Assembly: GCA_002480495.1 (NCBI GenBank)
Contig: DLCG01000008.1
Coordinates: forward strand, 92,307 to 156,306
Origin: Rhodobiaceae bacterium UBA7804
GTDB lineage: Bacteria > Pseudomonadota > Alphaproteobacteria > Parvibaculales > Parvibaculaceae
Direction: 5' to 3'
Length of the DNA stretch: 64,000 bases
Position 1 is the first letter of the stretch; the number at the start of each line of letters is the position of its first letter. Below, in pieces: positions 8,715-17,473 of this stretch. A program made the translations under genes and the position numbers. The notes under the pieces are model-generated. The model had not been told where the DNA came from. It made no database searches and saw nothing but the letters and a program-made list of their open reading frames with translations.

Positions 8715-9812
8715 TTAGCTGTCGTTATCGCGCGACGGGATGGAACTGCCCGGCGACGATCCCAGGTAGAGCTGGCTGCGCCGGTACTGCGCGACACCGA
8801 ACCGCGCAAGCACTCCCAATGCGGCAGCGATCGGCAGAGCGAGCAAGGCCCCGACAAAACCGAAGAGCGCCGCAAAGGCAAAAATCGCGAACATGACCCA
8901 AACAGGATGAAGCCCGACGCGATCTCCGACCAGTTTCGGCGACAGGAAGTTTCCCTCGATGAACTGGCCGACCGCAAAGACGCCGACGACGAGACCGATC
9001 TGCACATAGTCGGGCCAGAACTGGAAAAGCGCGAGCGCCACGCCCACGACAAATCCCAGGATGGTGCCGAGATAGGGAATGAAGCTGATAATGCCGGCAA
9101 GAATTCCGACGATGAGTCCGAATTTCAATCCGACCAGGCTGAGGCCCACTGCGTAGATCACACCGAGCACGAGGCAAACGATGACCTGACCGCGGACGAA
9201 TCCTTCCAGAACTGCGTTTATGTCGCGCGCCAATTGCCGGATGGTCTGCTTGTGATCAAGCGGCAGCAAGGCATCGACGCGCTCCACCATGCGATCCCAA
9301 TCGAGCAGCATGTAGAAAGCGACCACGGGCGTCACGACGATCAGGGACACCAGAGCAACAAGCTGAAGCCCCTGCGAGCCGAGCGAGGTAACAAGGTTTA
9401 CCAGCCAGTCGAACGAACCACCGAGACTTTTCGAAATGGCGTCCTTCACGTCGGGGCCGTGCACGCCAAGGAGGCGGCCGAGACGGCCGTCTCCGACCTG
9501 CAGGAGAAATTCCTGTCCGCGCTGAAGCACAGTCGGCGCAATTTCGACGAGCGCCACAAGCTGATTGTAGAGCACGGGCACAAGCACGATACCGAGCACG
9601 ATGGCAACCAGTATGAAGGACACAGTTATGACGCCCGTCGCGGCGCCACGCGACAGACCATAGCTTTCCAGCTTGTCCGCAAGCGGGTCCAGGAAGTAGG
9701 CAATCGCCATGCCTGCAACAAAAGGCAGAAGAATGCCCTTCAGCAGCCAAAGCATCGCAATGAAGACTGCAATGACGGCCGCCCAGATGGCTATCTGCCT
9801 CTGAATGCTCAT
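8715..9812 (-). CDS. AI-2E family transporter (PerM/TqsA-like)
   Basis: 365-residue integral membrane protein with about seven to eight hydrophobic segments. The N-terminal pair (IAIWAAVIAVFIAMLWLLKGILLPFVAGMAIAYFLDPL, residues about 5-43) and the C-terminal FIPYLGTILGFVVGVALAL and FVGALLALPIAAALGV segments are characteristic of the AI-2E exporter family (PF01594). The family name derives from E. coli TqsA; most members have no proven substrate, and none can be assigned here. It sits between a DUF2066 gene and hdaA on the same strand, an arrangement I know from other alphaproteobacteria. Confidence 0.9.
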   Translation of the reverse strand: MSIQRQIAIWAAVIAVFIAMLWLLKGILLPFVAGMAIAYFLDPLADKLESYGLSRGAATGVITVSFILVAIVLGIVLVPVLYNQLVALVEIAPTVLQRGQEFLLQVGDGRLGRLLGVHGPDVKDAISKSLGGSFDWLVNLVTSLGSQGLQLVALVSLIVVTPVVAFYMLLDWDRMVERVDALLPLDHKQTIRQLARDINAVLEGFVRGQVIVCLVLGVIYAVGLSLVGLKFGLIVGILAGIISFIPYLGTILGFVVGVALALFQFWPDYVQIGLVVGVFAVGQFIEGNFLSPKLVGDRVGLHPVWVMFAIFAFAALFGFVGALLALPIAAALGVLARFGVAQYRRSQLYLGSSPGSSIPSRDNDS

Positions 9813-9842
9813 GCGATTATGGCTCCTTCGAACGCGAGGTTC

Positions 9843-11021
9843 CTATTGGCGAACGCTGAGATGCCAACGCGGCGCCGATTTCACCGGCGCCATGCCGGGC
9901 ACGCCACCCATCGGTGCGACATCGTCCGGCTGCATGCCCATATCGTCAGTGGTTTCGGGCGCTACGTCGTCGAGCGTGACGTTCTGCTGAGCGAGCGAAA
10001 GGGCGAGCATTTCGACGGAACCCTTGTGCGAGATACGGATTTCGGCGCCGTGCGAAGCAATGCCGGCCACCTCCATTCCTTGCACCAGCGGCGTCGAGGT
10101 GAGGCCCTTGCGGATCGTCTCCCACTCGGAAAGGGTTGCGAAATCGGCCTGTACTGTCAGCGTCGAAAGCGTGCCGTCACGAACGATGATCTGACGTTTC
10201 CATTGAACGGCGATGGCGCTCATCGTGCCTGCCGCCGCCGATTGCATCAGCTTGGCGAGGTCGCGGCCTTCCGCCTGGTAGGAAGCGCTGATGGGCTCCG
10301 CCGGAACGAGGCCGCCATGACGCGTGACGTTGACCTGAACAGAGGCTTCATCACCGCTCAGCGTGGCTTCCGCGACGAGCACTTCGGACGCGCCATAATT
10401 TGCCGCAAGACCGTCAAGTGCCGCCTCCGCCTCTTTGCTGTTCGAGACCGCGGTTTCTGCAGGTACGGCACTCATCTCCATGATTTCGCCGATGGGGAGG
10501 ATCAATGGCGCAAGCTCGTCTGCGGGACGAAGCGAGGCCCAGGCGTCACGCCAGGGATTGTTCTCCTCCCAAAGCGTGAGTTCTCCTCCCCTCCGCAGCA
10601 CCGGCAAAAGAAGGGTTGGCCTTGCCTGAGTTTCCGCAAAGGGAATTCCGGCCCCGCGCAGGAGGCGGCGTACCGCTTCCGGCTGGAAGCTCACGATCAT
10701 CTCCGCGATGTAACGGGTAGAGCTCGTCTTCTCGCCGGCAACCTGAAAGCCCCGAACGGCGTTCTGGGCCGTAGCATCATCCACCTCGGGTAATGATTGC
10801 CAATCCTCGGGCAGGGTGAGCTTCTTCATCATGGCGACCAACGCCAGACGCTGGCCTTCGGCTTGAGCGGCGCTTCGGGCGGCTGTCGCGCTCTCCGCAG
10901 TCTTGTCCACGTGGATGCCACGCACCTTGAAAATGTCCGAGGCAGCGGCAGGCGAAACCAGAATGGCGGAGAAGACAAGGGCGCAAAATGGCGCCAGCAG
11001 AAGCCTGAAGGCAGAAATCAT
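9843..11021 (-). CDS. DUF2066 domain exported protein
   Basis: 392 residues with a Sec signal peptide (LLLAPFCALVFSAILVSPAAASD, cleavage near residue 28), so it acts in the periplasm or envelope. The region after it, FKVRGIHVDKTAESATAARSAAQAEGQRLALVAMMKKLT, is typical of DUF2066, which has no known function. The C-terminus ends in a Met/Pro-rich tail (GMQPDDVAPMGGVPGMAP). It is first in a three-gene same-strand set with the AI-2E permease (30 bases downstream) and hdaA, and is divergent from purM. No catalytic motif was seen. Confidence 0.8.
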   Translation of the reverse strand: MISAFRLLLAPFCALVFSAILVSPAAASDIFKVRGIHVDKTAESATAARSAAQAEGQRLALVAMMKKLTLPEDWQSLPEVDDATAQNAVRGFQVAGEKTSSTRYIAEMIVSFQPEAVRRLLRGAGIPFAETQARPTLLLPVLRRGGELTLWEENNPWRDAWASLRPADELAPLILPIGEIMEMSAVPAETAVSNSKEAEAALDGLAANYGASEVLVAEATLSGDEASVQVNVTRHGGLVPAEPISASYQAEGRDLAKLMQSAAAGTMSAIAVQWKRQIIVRDGTLSTLTVQADFATLSEWETIRKGLTSTPLVQGMEVAGIASHGAEIRISHKGSVEMLALSLAQQNVTLDDVAPETTDDMGMQPDDVAPMGGVPGMAPVKSAPRWHLSVRQ

Positions 11022-11203
11022 GGATAGTCCCTTGATCCGTCACGACATTCGGCGATTCCCGGGGCCGCCGTGCCGCACACTATAGCACCGGGAAAGGGGC
11101 GCGAAGGCCAAGCCTCAAGGTTTTTCGCCTTTCTCTTGCGTCGGGGAACGATTTCGGGTGATTTGTGCGCTCCACAGCCCATTCGAGTCCCGCAGAGAGC
11201 GAC

Positions 11204-12295
11204 ATGGCCCCCAATCCCCCCAAGGACCGTCCGAACCGCTACACCTATGCAGGGGCCGGCGTCGACATAGACGCCGGAAACGAACTGGTACGCGCCATCG
11301 GCCCGCTGGCCGCATCCACGAAACGGACCGGCTCCGACGCGGCACTGGGCGGCTTCGGCGGGCTGTTCGACCTCGCGGCCTGCGGCTTCAAGGATCCGGT
11401 GCTGGTGGCGGCCAATGACGGCGTCGGCACCAAACTCAAGGTTGCCATCGAGGCGGATATTCACGACACGGTCGGCATCGACCTCGTCGCCATGTCGGTG
11501 AACGACCTTGTGGTGCAGGGCGCGGAGCCGCTTTTCTTCCTCGACTACTACGCGACGGGCAAGCTCCATGTGGATGTGGCGCGGGACGTGGTGGCTGGCA
11601 TTGCCGAAGGCTGCCGTCAGGCAGGCTGCGCGCTGATCGGCGGGGAGACGGCGGAGATGCCCGGCATGTATGCCAAGGGCGACTACGATCTGGCAGGCTT
11701 CGCGGTGGGCGCGGTCGAACGCGACAAGATCCTGCCCCGGGGCGACGTGGCGCCGGGCGACATCCTGCTCGGCCTCGAGTCCTCCGGTTTCCATTCGAAC
11801 GGCTACTCGCTCGTTCGCCGGATCGTCGAGGACAACCGCCTCTCCTACTCCGCTCCCTTCCCGCATGGCGACGGGGTGAGCATCGGCGAAGCGTTGCTCG
11901 CGCCGACGCGCATCTATGTGAAGGCAATGCTGAAGGCGATCCGCGAGACGGAAGCCGTGAAAGCCATGGCCCATATAACGGGCGGCGGCTTCGTCGAGAA
12001 CATTCCACGCGTGCTGCCGGATGGGGTCGCGGTCGAGATCGACGGCGCGTCATGGGCGATGCCGCCCGTCTTCCGCTGGCTGATGGAACTTGGCGGCCTG
12101 GACGATGCGGAAATGGGCCGCACGTTCAACTGCGGCATCGGCATGGTGGTCGTCGTGCGCGAGGACCAGTCGCTAGAAGTCGCAGACGCTCTCGCCGAGG
12201 CGGGCGAGACGGTCCACTATATCGGACGCCTCACGGAAGCGGTCGCGGGCGGGCCACGCGTCAGCGTGAAAGGCGCATTGGGCAGCAAGGCGTGA
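11204..12295 (+). CDS. purM: Phosphoribosylformylglycinamidine cyclo-ligase (AIR synthase)
   Basis: Converts FGAM to AIR with ATP, step five of purine synthesis. The N-terminal YTYAGAGVDIDAGNELV and the AVNDLVVQGAEPLFFLDYYA-type region are family signatures, and the C-terminal ATP-grasp-unrelated PurM fold includes HITGGGFVENIPRVLP. I chose ATG 11204, giving 363 residues and a GAGAG Shine-Dalgarno, over a GTG at 11165 that would add a 13-residue non-conserved leader. The purN GTG overlaps its stop by four bases, so the two are translationally coupled. Confidence 0.96.
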   Translation: MAPNPPKDRPNRYTYAGAGVDIDAGNELVRAIGPLAASTKRTGSDAALGGFGGLFDLAACGFKDPVLVAANDGVGTKLKVAIEADIHDTVGIDLVAMSVNDLVVQGAEPLFFLDYYATGKLHVDVARDVVAGIAEGCRQAGCALIGGETAEMPGMYAKGDYDLAGFAVGAVERDKILPRGDVAPGDILLGLESSGFHSNGYSLVRRIVEDNRLSYSAPFPHGDGVSIGEALLAPTRIYVKAMLKAIRETEAVKAMAHITGGGFVENIPRVLPDGVAVEIDGASWAMPPVFRWLMELGGLDDAEMGRTFNCGIGMVVVVREDQSLEVADALAEAGETVHYIGRLTEAVAGGPRVSVKGALGSKA

Positions 12296-12942
12296 AGATC
12301 GGCGTTCTCATTTCGGGCCGGGGCTCGAACCTCAAGGCGCTGATCGAGGCCTGCGCCGAGCCGGACTTTCGCGGGAAAATCGCGCTCGTCATTTCCAACC
12401 GGCCGGGCGCGGCCGGGCTTGCCATCGCAGAAGCGGCGGGCATCCCGACGCTGGTGATCGACCACAAGGAATTCTCGACACGCGAGACATTCGACGCGGA
12501 ACTCGACCATGCGCTGACCAAAGCCGGGGTCGATCTTGTCTGCAATGCGGGCTTCATGCGTATTCTCACGGACGGTTTCGTTGAGAAGTGGCGCGACCGG
12601 CAGCTCAACATCCACCCTTCCCTGCTGCCCGCCTTCAAGGGCCTGCATGTGCATCAGCGGGCGCTCGACGCGGGCGTGAAGATCACCGGCTGCACGGTGC
12701 ATTTCGTGCGGCCGGAAATGGACGAGGGGCCGATCGTGGCGCAGGCGGCAGTGCCCGTGCTGCCCGGCGACACGGCCGAGACGCTCGCCGCGCGCATCCT
12801 GGAGGCCGAACACAAGCTCTATCCGCTGGCGCTCAGGCTCGTCGTGAACGGCCAGGCGCGCGTCGTGGGCGAACATGTGGTGCTGAGCGATGCCGATGGC
12901 ACGGAAGTGCCGGCGCCGTTGTTTGTGCCGGGGATTGCATGA
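12292..12942 (+). CDS. purN: Phosphoribosylglycinamide formyltransferase
   Basis: Transfers a formyl group from 10-formyl-THF to GAR in purine synthesis. It begins at GTG inside the purM stop (VKIGVLISGRGSNLKALIEAC). Catalytic residues are visible: the Asn and His of NIHPSLLPAFKG and the Asp of RPEMDEGPIVAQ. 216 residues is normal. The ORF remains open upstream to 12052, but that region is purM in another frame. The next gene starts at ATG overlapping its stop by four bases, forming a tight three-gene operon. Confidence 0.96.
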   Translation: MKIGVLISGRGSNLKALIEACAEPDFRGKIALVISNRPGAAGLAIAEAAGIPTLVIDHKEFSTRETFDAELDHALTKAGVDLVCNAGFMRILTDGFVEKWRDRQLNIHPSLLPAFKGLHVHQRALDAGVKITGCTVHFVRPEMDEGPIVAQAAVPVLPGDTAETLAARILEAEHKLYPLALRLVVNGQARVVGEHVVLSDADGTEVPAPLFVPGIA

Positions 12943-13475
12943 CAAATCGGGCACGCAACATTGCCGTTATGGGAAGCGTTGTCGTTGCCGCCGTTCTTGC
13001 TGTGCTTTGGGCCGTCAACCGGCCTGTCGATCCGCCGCTCGCGGACGGCACCACGGCCGATTTCATTCTCGTCGAAAAAAGCGCGCACCGGATGACGCTC
13101 TATGCCGGTGGTCAGGAGTTTCGCAGCTATCGCGTTTCGCTTGGCCGCGGTGGGATTGCGCCCAAACAGCGGGAGGGCGACCGGCTGGTACCAGAAGGGC
13201 GATACCATATCGATGCGCGTAACCCGGCCAGCGCCTATCACCTGTCGCTGAAGATCAGCTATCCCGATGCTGCCGATCAGGCGGCTGCCGCAACGCGCGG
13301 CGAAAGCGCGGGCAGCAACATCATGATCCACGGCATAAGAAACGGCCTTGGATGGCTTGGGCGCGCCCATCTGCTTGTCGATTGGACCGCGGGATGCGTC
13401 GCGGTGACGAATAGCGAAATGGAAGAAATCTGGCGCGTCGTGCCGGATGGCGCAGAGATTGAGATACGCCCATAA
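12939..13475 (+). CDS. Membrane-anchored L,D-transpeptidase (YkuD domain)
   Basis: 178-residue protein with one N-terminal membrane helix (IAVMGSVVVAAVLAVLWAV, residues 9-27) and a periplasmic YkuD domain. The catalytic signature is present: His131 in IMIHGIRN and Cys153 in WTAGCVAVTN. Such enzymes make 3-3 peptidoglycan cross-links or attach lipoproteins; this short family (LVEKSAHRMTLYAGG opening) may instead process other wall peptides. It overlaps the purN stop by four bases, an odd partner for purine genes that suggests expression convenience more than shared pathway. A terminator follows at once. Confidence 0.85.
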   Translation: MTNRARNIAVMGSVVVAAVLAVLWAVNRPVDPPLADGTTADFILVEKSAHRMTLYAGGQEFRSYRVSLGRGGIAPKQREGDRLVPEGRYHIDARNPASAYHLSLKISYPDAADQAAAATRGESAGSNIMIHGIRNGLGWLGRAHLLVDWTAGCVAVTNSEMEEIWRVVPDGAEIEIRP

Positions 13476-13477
13476 CA

Positions 13478-13505
13478 AAAGCCCCGCCGTTTCCAGCGGG
13501 GCTTT
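13478..13505. terminator. Bidirectional intrinsic terminator between L,D-transpeptidase and ndk
   Basis: Perfect 10-base stem AAAGCCCCGC (13478-13487) and GCGGGGCTTT (13496-13505) with an 8-base loop. A-rich and T-rich flanks on the two sides mean that it can end transcripts from both converging genes. Confidence 0.85.
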
Positions 13506-13527
13506 CGCAATTCAGCGGCCAGTGAAA

Positions 13528-13950
13528 TCAGCCGACGATCTCTTCGTCCTTGAAGAAATACTTGATCTCTTCGGCGGCCGTTTCCGCGGCGTCGGAGCCG
13601 TGGACCGAGTTCGCCTCGATCGACTCGGCGAAGTCCTTGCGGATCGTGCCCGCATCGGCATTGGCCGGGTTCGTCGCGCCCATGACTTCGCGGTATTTCG
13701 CGATGGCGTTTTCGCCTTCGAGGACCTGGACCACGACCGGACCCGAAATCATGAAGGAGACGAGATCGTTGAAGAAGGGGCGCTCCTTGTGGACCGCATA
13801 GAAGCCTTCGGCCTGCGCCTTCGACATGTGGATGCGTTTCGAGGCGATGACCCGGAGGCCCGCGCTTTCAATGCGGTCGATGATCTTGCCGGTGATGTTC
13901 CGCCGGGTCGCGTCCGGCTTGATGATCGAGAAGGTCCGTTCGAGGGCCAT
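13528..13950 (-). CDS. ndk: Nucleoside diphosphate kinase
   Basis: Equalises nucleoside triphosphate pools by ping-pong phosphate transfer from ATP. The start MALERTFSIIKPDATRRN is the family N-terminus, and His117 in NSVHGSDA is the phosphorylated residue. 140 residues matches the family exactly; upstream in-frame sequence to 14049 is not conserved and was excluded. Its ATG lies 97 bases from that of the divergent ABC-F gene, so both promoters share this short space. It ends against the bidirectional terminator at 13478-13505. Confidence 0.97.
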   Translation of the reverse strand: MALERTFSIIKPDATRRNITGKIIDRIESAGLRVIASKRIHMSKAQAEGFYAVHKERPFFNDLVSFMISGPVVVQVLEGENAIAKYREVMGATNPANADAGTIRKDFAESIEANSVHGSDAAETAAEEIKYFFKDEEIVG

Positions 13951-14047
13951 GCTCAGCTTTCCCAAATTGTGCAGGTGGAAGATTTGGCGCGGGTTATAGC
14001 GGGGCTTGGTGACGCGGGCAACCGCGAGTGCTAAAAGCCCGCTCACC

Positions 14048-15958
14048 ATGCTTCATATCAACGATCTCACCTTCCGGATGGAGGGGCGTCTCCTCCTCGA
14101 CCGGGTCACGGCGGCCATTCCGCCGGGACAGCGGACGGGCTTTGTTGGCCGCAACGGCACCGGCAAATCCACCCTGCTGAAGCTCATAACCGGGGAATAC
14201 GGCCCGGAAAGCGGCGGCATTTCCTATCCGAAGAGCTGGCGCGTGGGCATGGTCCGGCAGGAGGTGCTTGCCGGGCCGACCTCGCTGATCGACACGGTGC
14301 TGGCCGCCGACAAGGAGCGGGCCTCGCTGCTGGAGGAGGCCGAGACGGCGACGGACCCTAACCGGATTGCCGAGATTCACACGCGGCTGGCCGATATGGG
14401 AGCCCATGCGGCCCCTGCCCGCGCGGCGACCATTCTCTCCGGTCTCGGCTTCGACGAGGCGGCGCAGGCACGGCCCTGCTCGGACTTTTCGGGCGGCTGG
14501 CGGATGCGCGTGGCTCTGGCCGGTGTGCTCTTTTCCGAACCCGACCTTCTGCTGCTCGACGAACCTACCAACTATCTCGACCTCGAAGGCACGATCTGGC
14601 TCGAGGACTATCTGCGAAACTATCCCTACACGGTTCTCATCGTCAGCCATGACCGCGACCTGTTGAACAATGTCGCGCAGAACATTCTGCATCTCGAGAA
14701 CCAGAAGCTCACTTTTTATACGGGCAATTACGACCGCTTCGACCGGACGCGACGCGAGAAGCTGATGCTTCAGCTCTCGATGAAGAAGAAGCAGGACGAT
14801 GCGCGCCGCCACATGGAAAGCTTCATCGAGCGCTTCAAGGCGAAGGCGTCGAAGGCACGGCAGGCGCAGAGCCGCATGAAGGCGCTTGCCAAGATGCAGC
14901 CCATCGCCGACGTACTGGAAGAGCGCGTGCTGCCGTTCCACTTTCCGGCGCCGGAAAAGCCCCTCGCCTCGCCGATCATCCGGCTCGAACATGCAAGCGT
15001 CGGCTATGAGCCTGAGAAGCCTGTCCTGTCAAATCTCGATCTCCGCATCGACCAGGACGATCGGATCGCTCTGCTCGGAGCAAACGGCAACGGCAAATCC
15101 ACTTTCGCCAAGCTGCTCTGCGACCGGCTGCGCGTGACGGCAGGGCATAAATATGCGTCGAAAAAGCTGCGCATCGCCTATTTCGCGCAACACCAGCTCG
15201 ACGAGCTCAATATGGGCGAGACACCTTATGAGCATTTCCGGGAGCTGATGCCCGACGCGACGATCGCACAGGTGCGCGCGCGTGCCGGCTCATACGGATT
15301 CGGCGCGGACAAGGCGGATACGAAGGTCGAGAAGTTATCTGGCGGTGAGAAGGCGCGTCTGCTGTTCGCCATCGCGACCTTTCACAAACCGCACATGATC
15401 ATCCTCGACGAACCGACGAACCACCTGGATGTCGACAGCCGCGAGGCGCTCGTCATGGCGATCAACGAATATGACGGGGCCTTCATTCTGATTAGCCACG
15501 ACCGCCACCTCGTCGAGACCTGTGCCGACAGGTTGTGGCTCGTGGCGGACGGCACCGTTGCGCCCTATGAGGGCGACCTCAATGACTACCGGAAATGGCT
15601 GCTCGATCCGGCGAGGCGCGTAAAGCCTCTCGTCGCGGAAGATGGCGAGGAGATCGTTGTCGAAGCACCGCGTGTGCAGGTGGACAAACGCGAAGCGCGC
15701 CGCCTTGCCGCGCAGAAGCGCGAGCAGATTGCGCCGCTGAAAAAGAAGGCGCAGGAGGCGGAGCGGGAAATCGCCCGCCTGCAGAAACTCGTCGAGGAGC
15801 TCGATGCGAAACTCGCACGGCCCGAGATCGCAAGCGACCCCGCAGCCATGACGGCGACCGCAAAAGAGCGGGCAGATACTCTGAAACTCGTCGCTGCAGC
15901 GGAAGAACGCTGGCTTGAGGCAAGCGCCGCCTATGAAGACGCGATGACGGCAGATTGA
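14048..15958 (+). CDS. ABC-F family ATPase (Uup/YheS-like)
   Basis: Soluble protein with two ABC ATPase domains and no membrane segment. Domain 1 has Walker A GRNGTGKST, signature FSGGWRMR and Walker B LLLLDEPTNYLDLE; domain 2 has GANGNGKST, LSGGEKARL and MIILDEPTNHLDVD. An inter-domain linker (HMESFIERFKAKASKARQAQSRMKAL) and a charged C-terminal coiled coil (KKKAQEAEREIARLQKLVEELDAKL) complete the ABC-F plan. These proteins act on stalled ribosomes or DNA; the C-terminal coil favours a Uup/YheS-like role. I chose ATG 14048 (MLHINDLTF), giving 636 residues. Confidence 0.93.
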   Translation: MLHINDLTFRMEGRLLLDRVTAAIPPGQRTGFVGRNGTGKSTLLKLITGEYGPESGGISYPKSWRVGMVRQEVLAGPTSLIDTVLAADKERASLLEEAETATDPNRIAEIHTRLADMGAHAAPARAATILSGLGFDEAAQARPCSDFSGGWRMRVALAGVLFSEPDLLLLDEPTNYLDLEGTIWLEDYLRNYPYTVLIVSHDRDLLNNVAQNILHLENQKLTFYTGNYDRFDRTRREKLMLQLSMKKKQDDARRHMESFIERFKAKASKARQAQSRMKALAKMQPIADVLEERVLPFHFPAPEKPLASPIIRLEHASVGYEPEKPVLSNLDLRIDQDDRIALLGANGNGKSTFAKLLCDRLRVTAGHKYASKKLRIAYFAQHQLDELNMGETPYEHFRELMPDATIAQVRARAGSYGFGADKADTKVEKLSGGEKARLLFAIATFHKPHMIILDEPTNHLDVDSREALVMAINEYDGAFILISHDRHLVETCADRLWLVADGTVAPYEGDLNDYRKWLLDPARRVKPLVAEDGEEIVVEAPRVQVDKREARRLAAQKREQIAPLKKKAQEAEREIARLQKLVEELDAKLARPEIASDPAAMTATAKERADTLKLVAAAEERWLEASAAYEDAMTAD

Positions 15959-15968
15959 TCGATCGGCG

Positions 15969-16904
15969 TCAGTTTATCGCGTCTGCAACGTCGAAACCTT
16001 CCGTCAGGACACCTGCTTCGACAAGGTTTCCGACAATCTCGCCATCGTGACCCGGAATGATCGATATCTCGGGCTCCGCCTCGCTCAAATCCTTGAGCGC
16101 TTTCAGTTGCCCGAAGACTGCGCTCCGATCTTCCTTGAGAAAAAACTGCGTAACGAGGCGCGCGCGTTCTCGCTGCACGAGAATGTTCCGGTATTTCCAG
16201 GCAACGTCGCCAATGAAGAGCACCTCCGAACCGTCGGCCAACTGCACATAGACCATCTGGCTGCCCGGCGAATGACCGGGTGACTTGATAACGGCGACAC
16301 CGGGTGCCAACACCTCGTATTGTTCATAGACCAGCGGTTCGTAACCATCGAGCGCACCTTCTGGAAAGCGGGCTGGAACGCTGCGCTCCGGATGATCGAC
16401 CTGTTCTTGAGTGAGGCGCGTGGCCGGAAGCACTGCGGGAAGGTCCGGATGAACGGTGAGGCCACCGATATGGTCCATATGTTCATGCGTTATGACGATG
16501 AGAGAGGCGGCGCCCATCGCTCTTTCCATGCGCGCGAAAGCGTCCGCATCGAAGGAAACAAGGTTGTCGCCTCCCAGCTTGTCGTCGAGCGCCGTGTCAA
16601 TGATAACGCTGCGGTCGGGATAAACGAGCCGATAGGAGAAAACCGGCATCTCGCTAGCGCGCCAGCCGTCACCGGCAACGATCGCGGTTGCAGGAAAGCT
16701 GAACGCCCCAACGCGCTCAAACTCAATCTTTTGCGGTTTGTCGCCGGGAACAGCCGCCACCATGCGGCGCACCTTGTCGATGTCGAGCTCGTAATAGGCA
16801 TTCGCAGGCATGGTGCTTTCCACCACGAACCAGTAGTACCCCGCACCCGCGACAGCGAGAAAAACCCCCAAAGCGCCCAGTGCGACGCGAAGCCTTTTAG
16901 ACAT
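15969..16904 (-). CDS. Membrane-anchored metallo-beta-lactamase-fold hydrolase
   Basis: 311 residues with one N-terminal hydrophobic helix (VALGALGVFLAVAGAGYYWFVV, residues about 6-27) that anchors or exports the protein. The metal site HEHMDHIGG, near residue 140, is intact, followed by SPGHSPGSQMVYV, FIGDVAW and the final IIPGHDGE. Lactonases and other hydrolases share this pattern; the substrate is not evident. It converges on the ABC-F gene with 10 bases between stops. No partner gene indicates a pathway. Confidence 0.85.
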   Translation of the reverse strand: MSKRLRVALGALGVFLAVAGAGYYWFVVESTMPANAYYELDIDKVRRMVAAVPGDKPQKIEFERVGAFSFPATAIVAGDGWRASEMPVFSYRLVYPDRSVIIDTALDDKLGGDNLVSFDADAFARMERAMGAASLIVITHEHMDHIGGLTVHPDLPAVLPATRLTQEQVDHPERSVPARFPEGALDGYEPLVYEQYEVLAPGVAVIKSPGHSPGSQMVYVQLADGSEVLFIGDVAWKYRNILVQRERARLVTQFFLKEDRSAVFGQLKALKDLSEAEPEISIIPGHDGEIVGNLVEAGVLTEGFDVADAIN

Positions 16905-17013
16905 GTTTCTCTCCCCCTGGCTCTGCCGTCATCAGCCGCGACATGATGAGACGGGCCGATTTGCAAAGCAATCTTCAGAAATGAATAGCAACGGCGCTAT
17001 TTCCGGATAGAAC

Positions 17014-17463
17014 TCAGGCCTTTTTTTCCCATCGCCCTTCAGCATTCTGCTGCCAGTAGGTCGCTTCATGCCCCTCGGCCTTGATAGACTTCCATTGCTC
17101 GCGTGCGGCGGCAACGGCCTCCTCGTCCCTGCCATCGAACATCAGCACACACCGTTCATACCCCTCCAGTGAAGCGGGCTCCGCGCCGTCGACAAGGAAG
17201 AGAACATTAGCACCGTTCGGATTATCGTCGTCGACAGTGAGATAGACGGGCATGAGCGCCGAGGGGCCGTCGTCGCGCGTGCCATGCGGCAGGAAACTCT
17301 CATCGCTGAACGTCCACAAGCTGTTGTTGATCGCGTCGAGGCGTTCAGCTCCCCCTACTTTGACCACAGCCTTCCAGCCGCGCTCGAGCGAACGCCCTAG
17401 AAGTTGCGGCAAAACCCGCTCCAGAGGTGCGTTCTGCAGATGATAGAACAAGACCTCCGTCAC
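17014..17463 (-). CDS. holC: DNA polymerase III chi subunit
   Basis: 149 residues with the HolC pattern: MTEVLFYHLQNAPLERVLPQLLGRSLERGWKAVV, then ALWTFSDESFLPHG-like (here LWTFSDESFLPHGT), then PVYLT and a C-terminal WKSIKAEGHEATYWQQN. Chi links the clamp loader to SSB in the replisome. It starts 10 bases after the pepA stop, the common alphaproteobacterial pepA-holC order. The C-terminus ends EKKA close to a small inverted repeat (AATAGC/GCTATT, 16984-17001). Confidence 0.92.
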   Translation of the reverse strand: MTEVLFYHLQNAPLERVLPQLLGRSLERGWKAVVKVGGAERLDAINNSLWTFSDESFLPHGTRDDGPSALMPVYLTVDDDNPNGANVLFLVDGAEPASLEGYERCVLMFDGRDEEAVAAAREQWKSIKAEGHEATYWQQNAEGRWEKKA

Positions 17464-17473
17464 GAAGCTCGCC

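Noticed and set aside
8511..10793. 760-codon open frame on the + strand across hdaA, the permease and DUF2066 genes
   Set aside because: It is a shadow of three real minus-strand genes and has a low-complexity, highly charged product with no recognisable domain.
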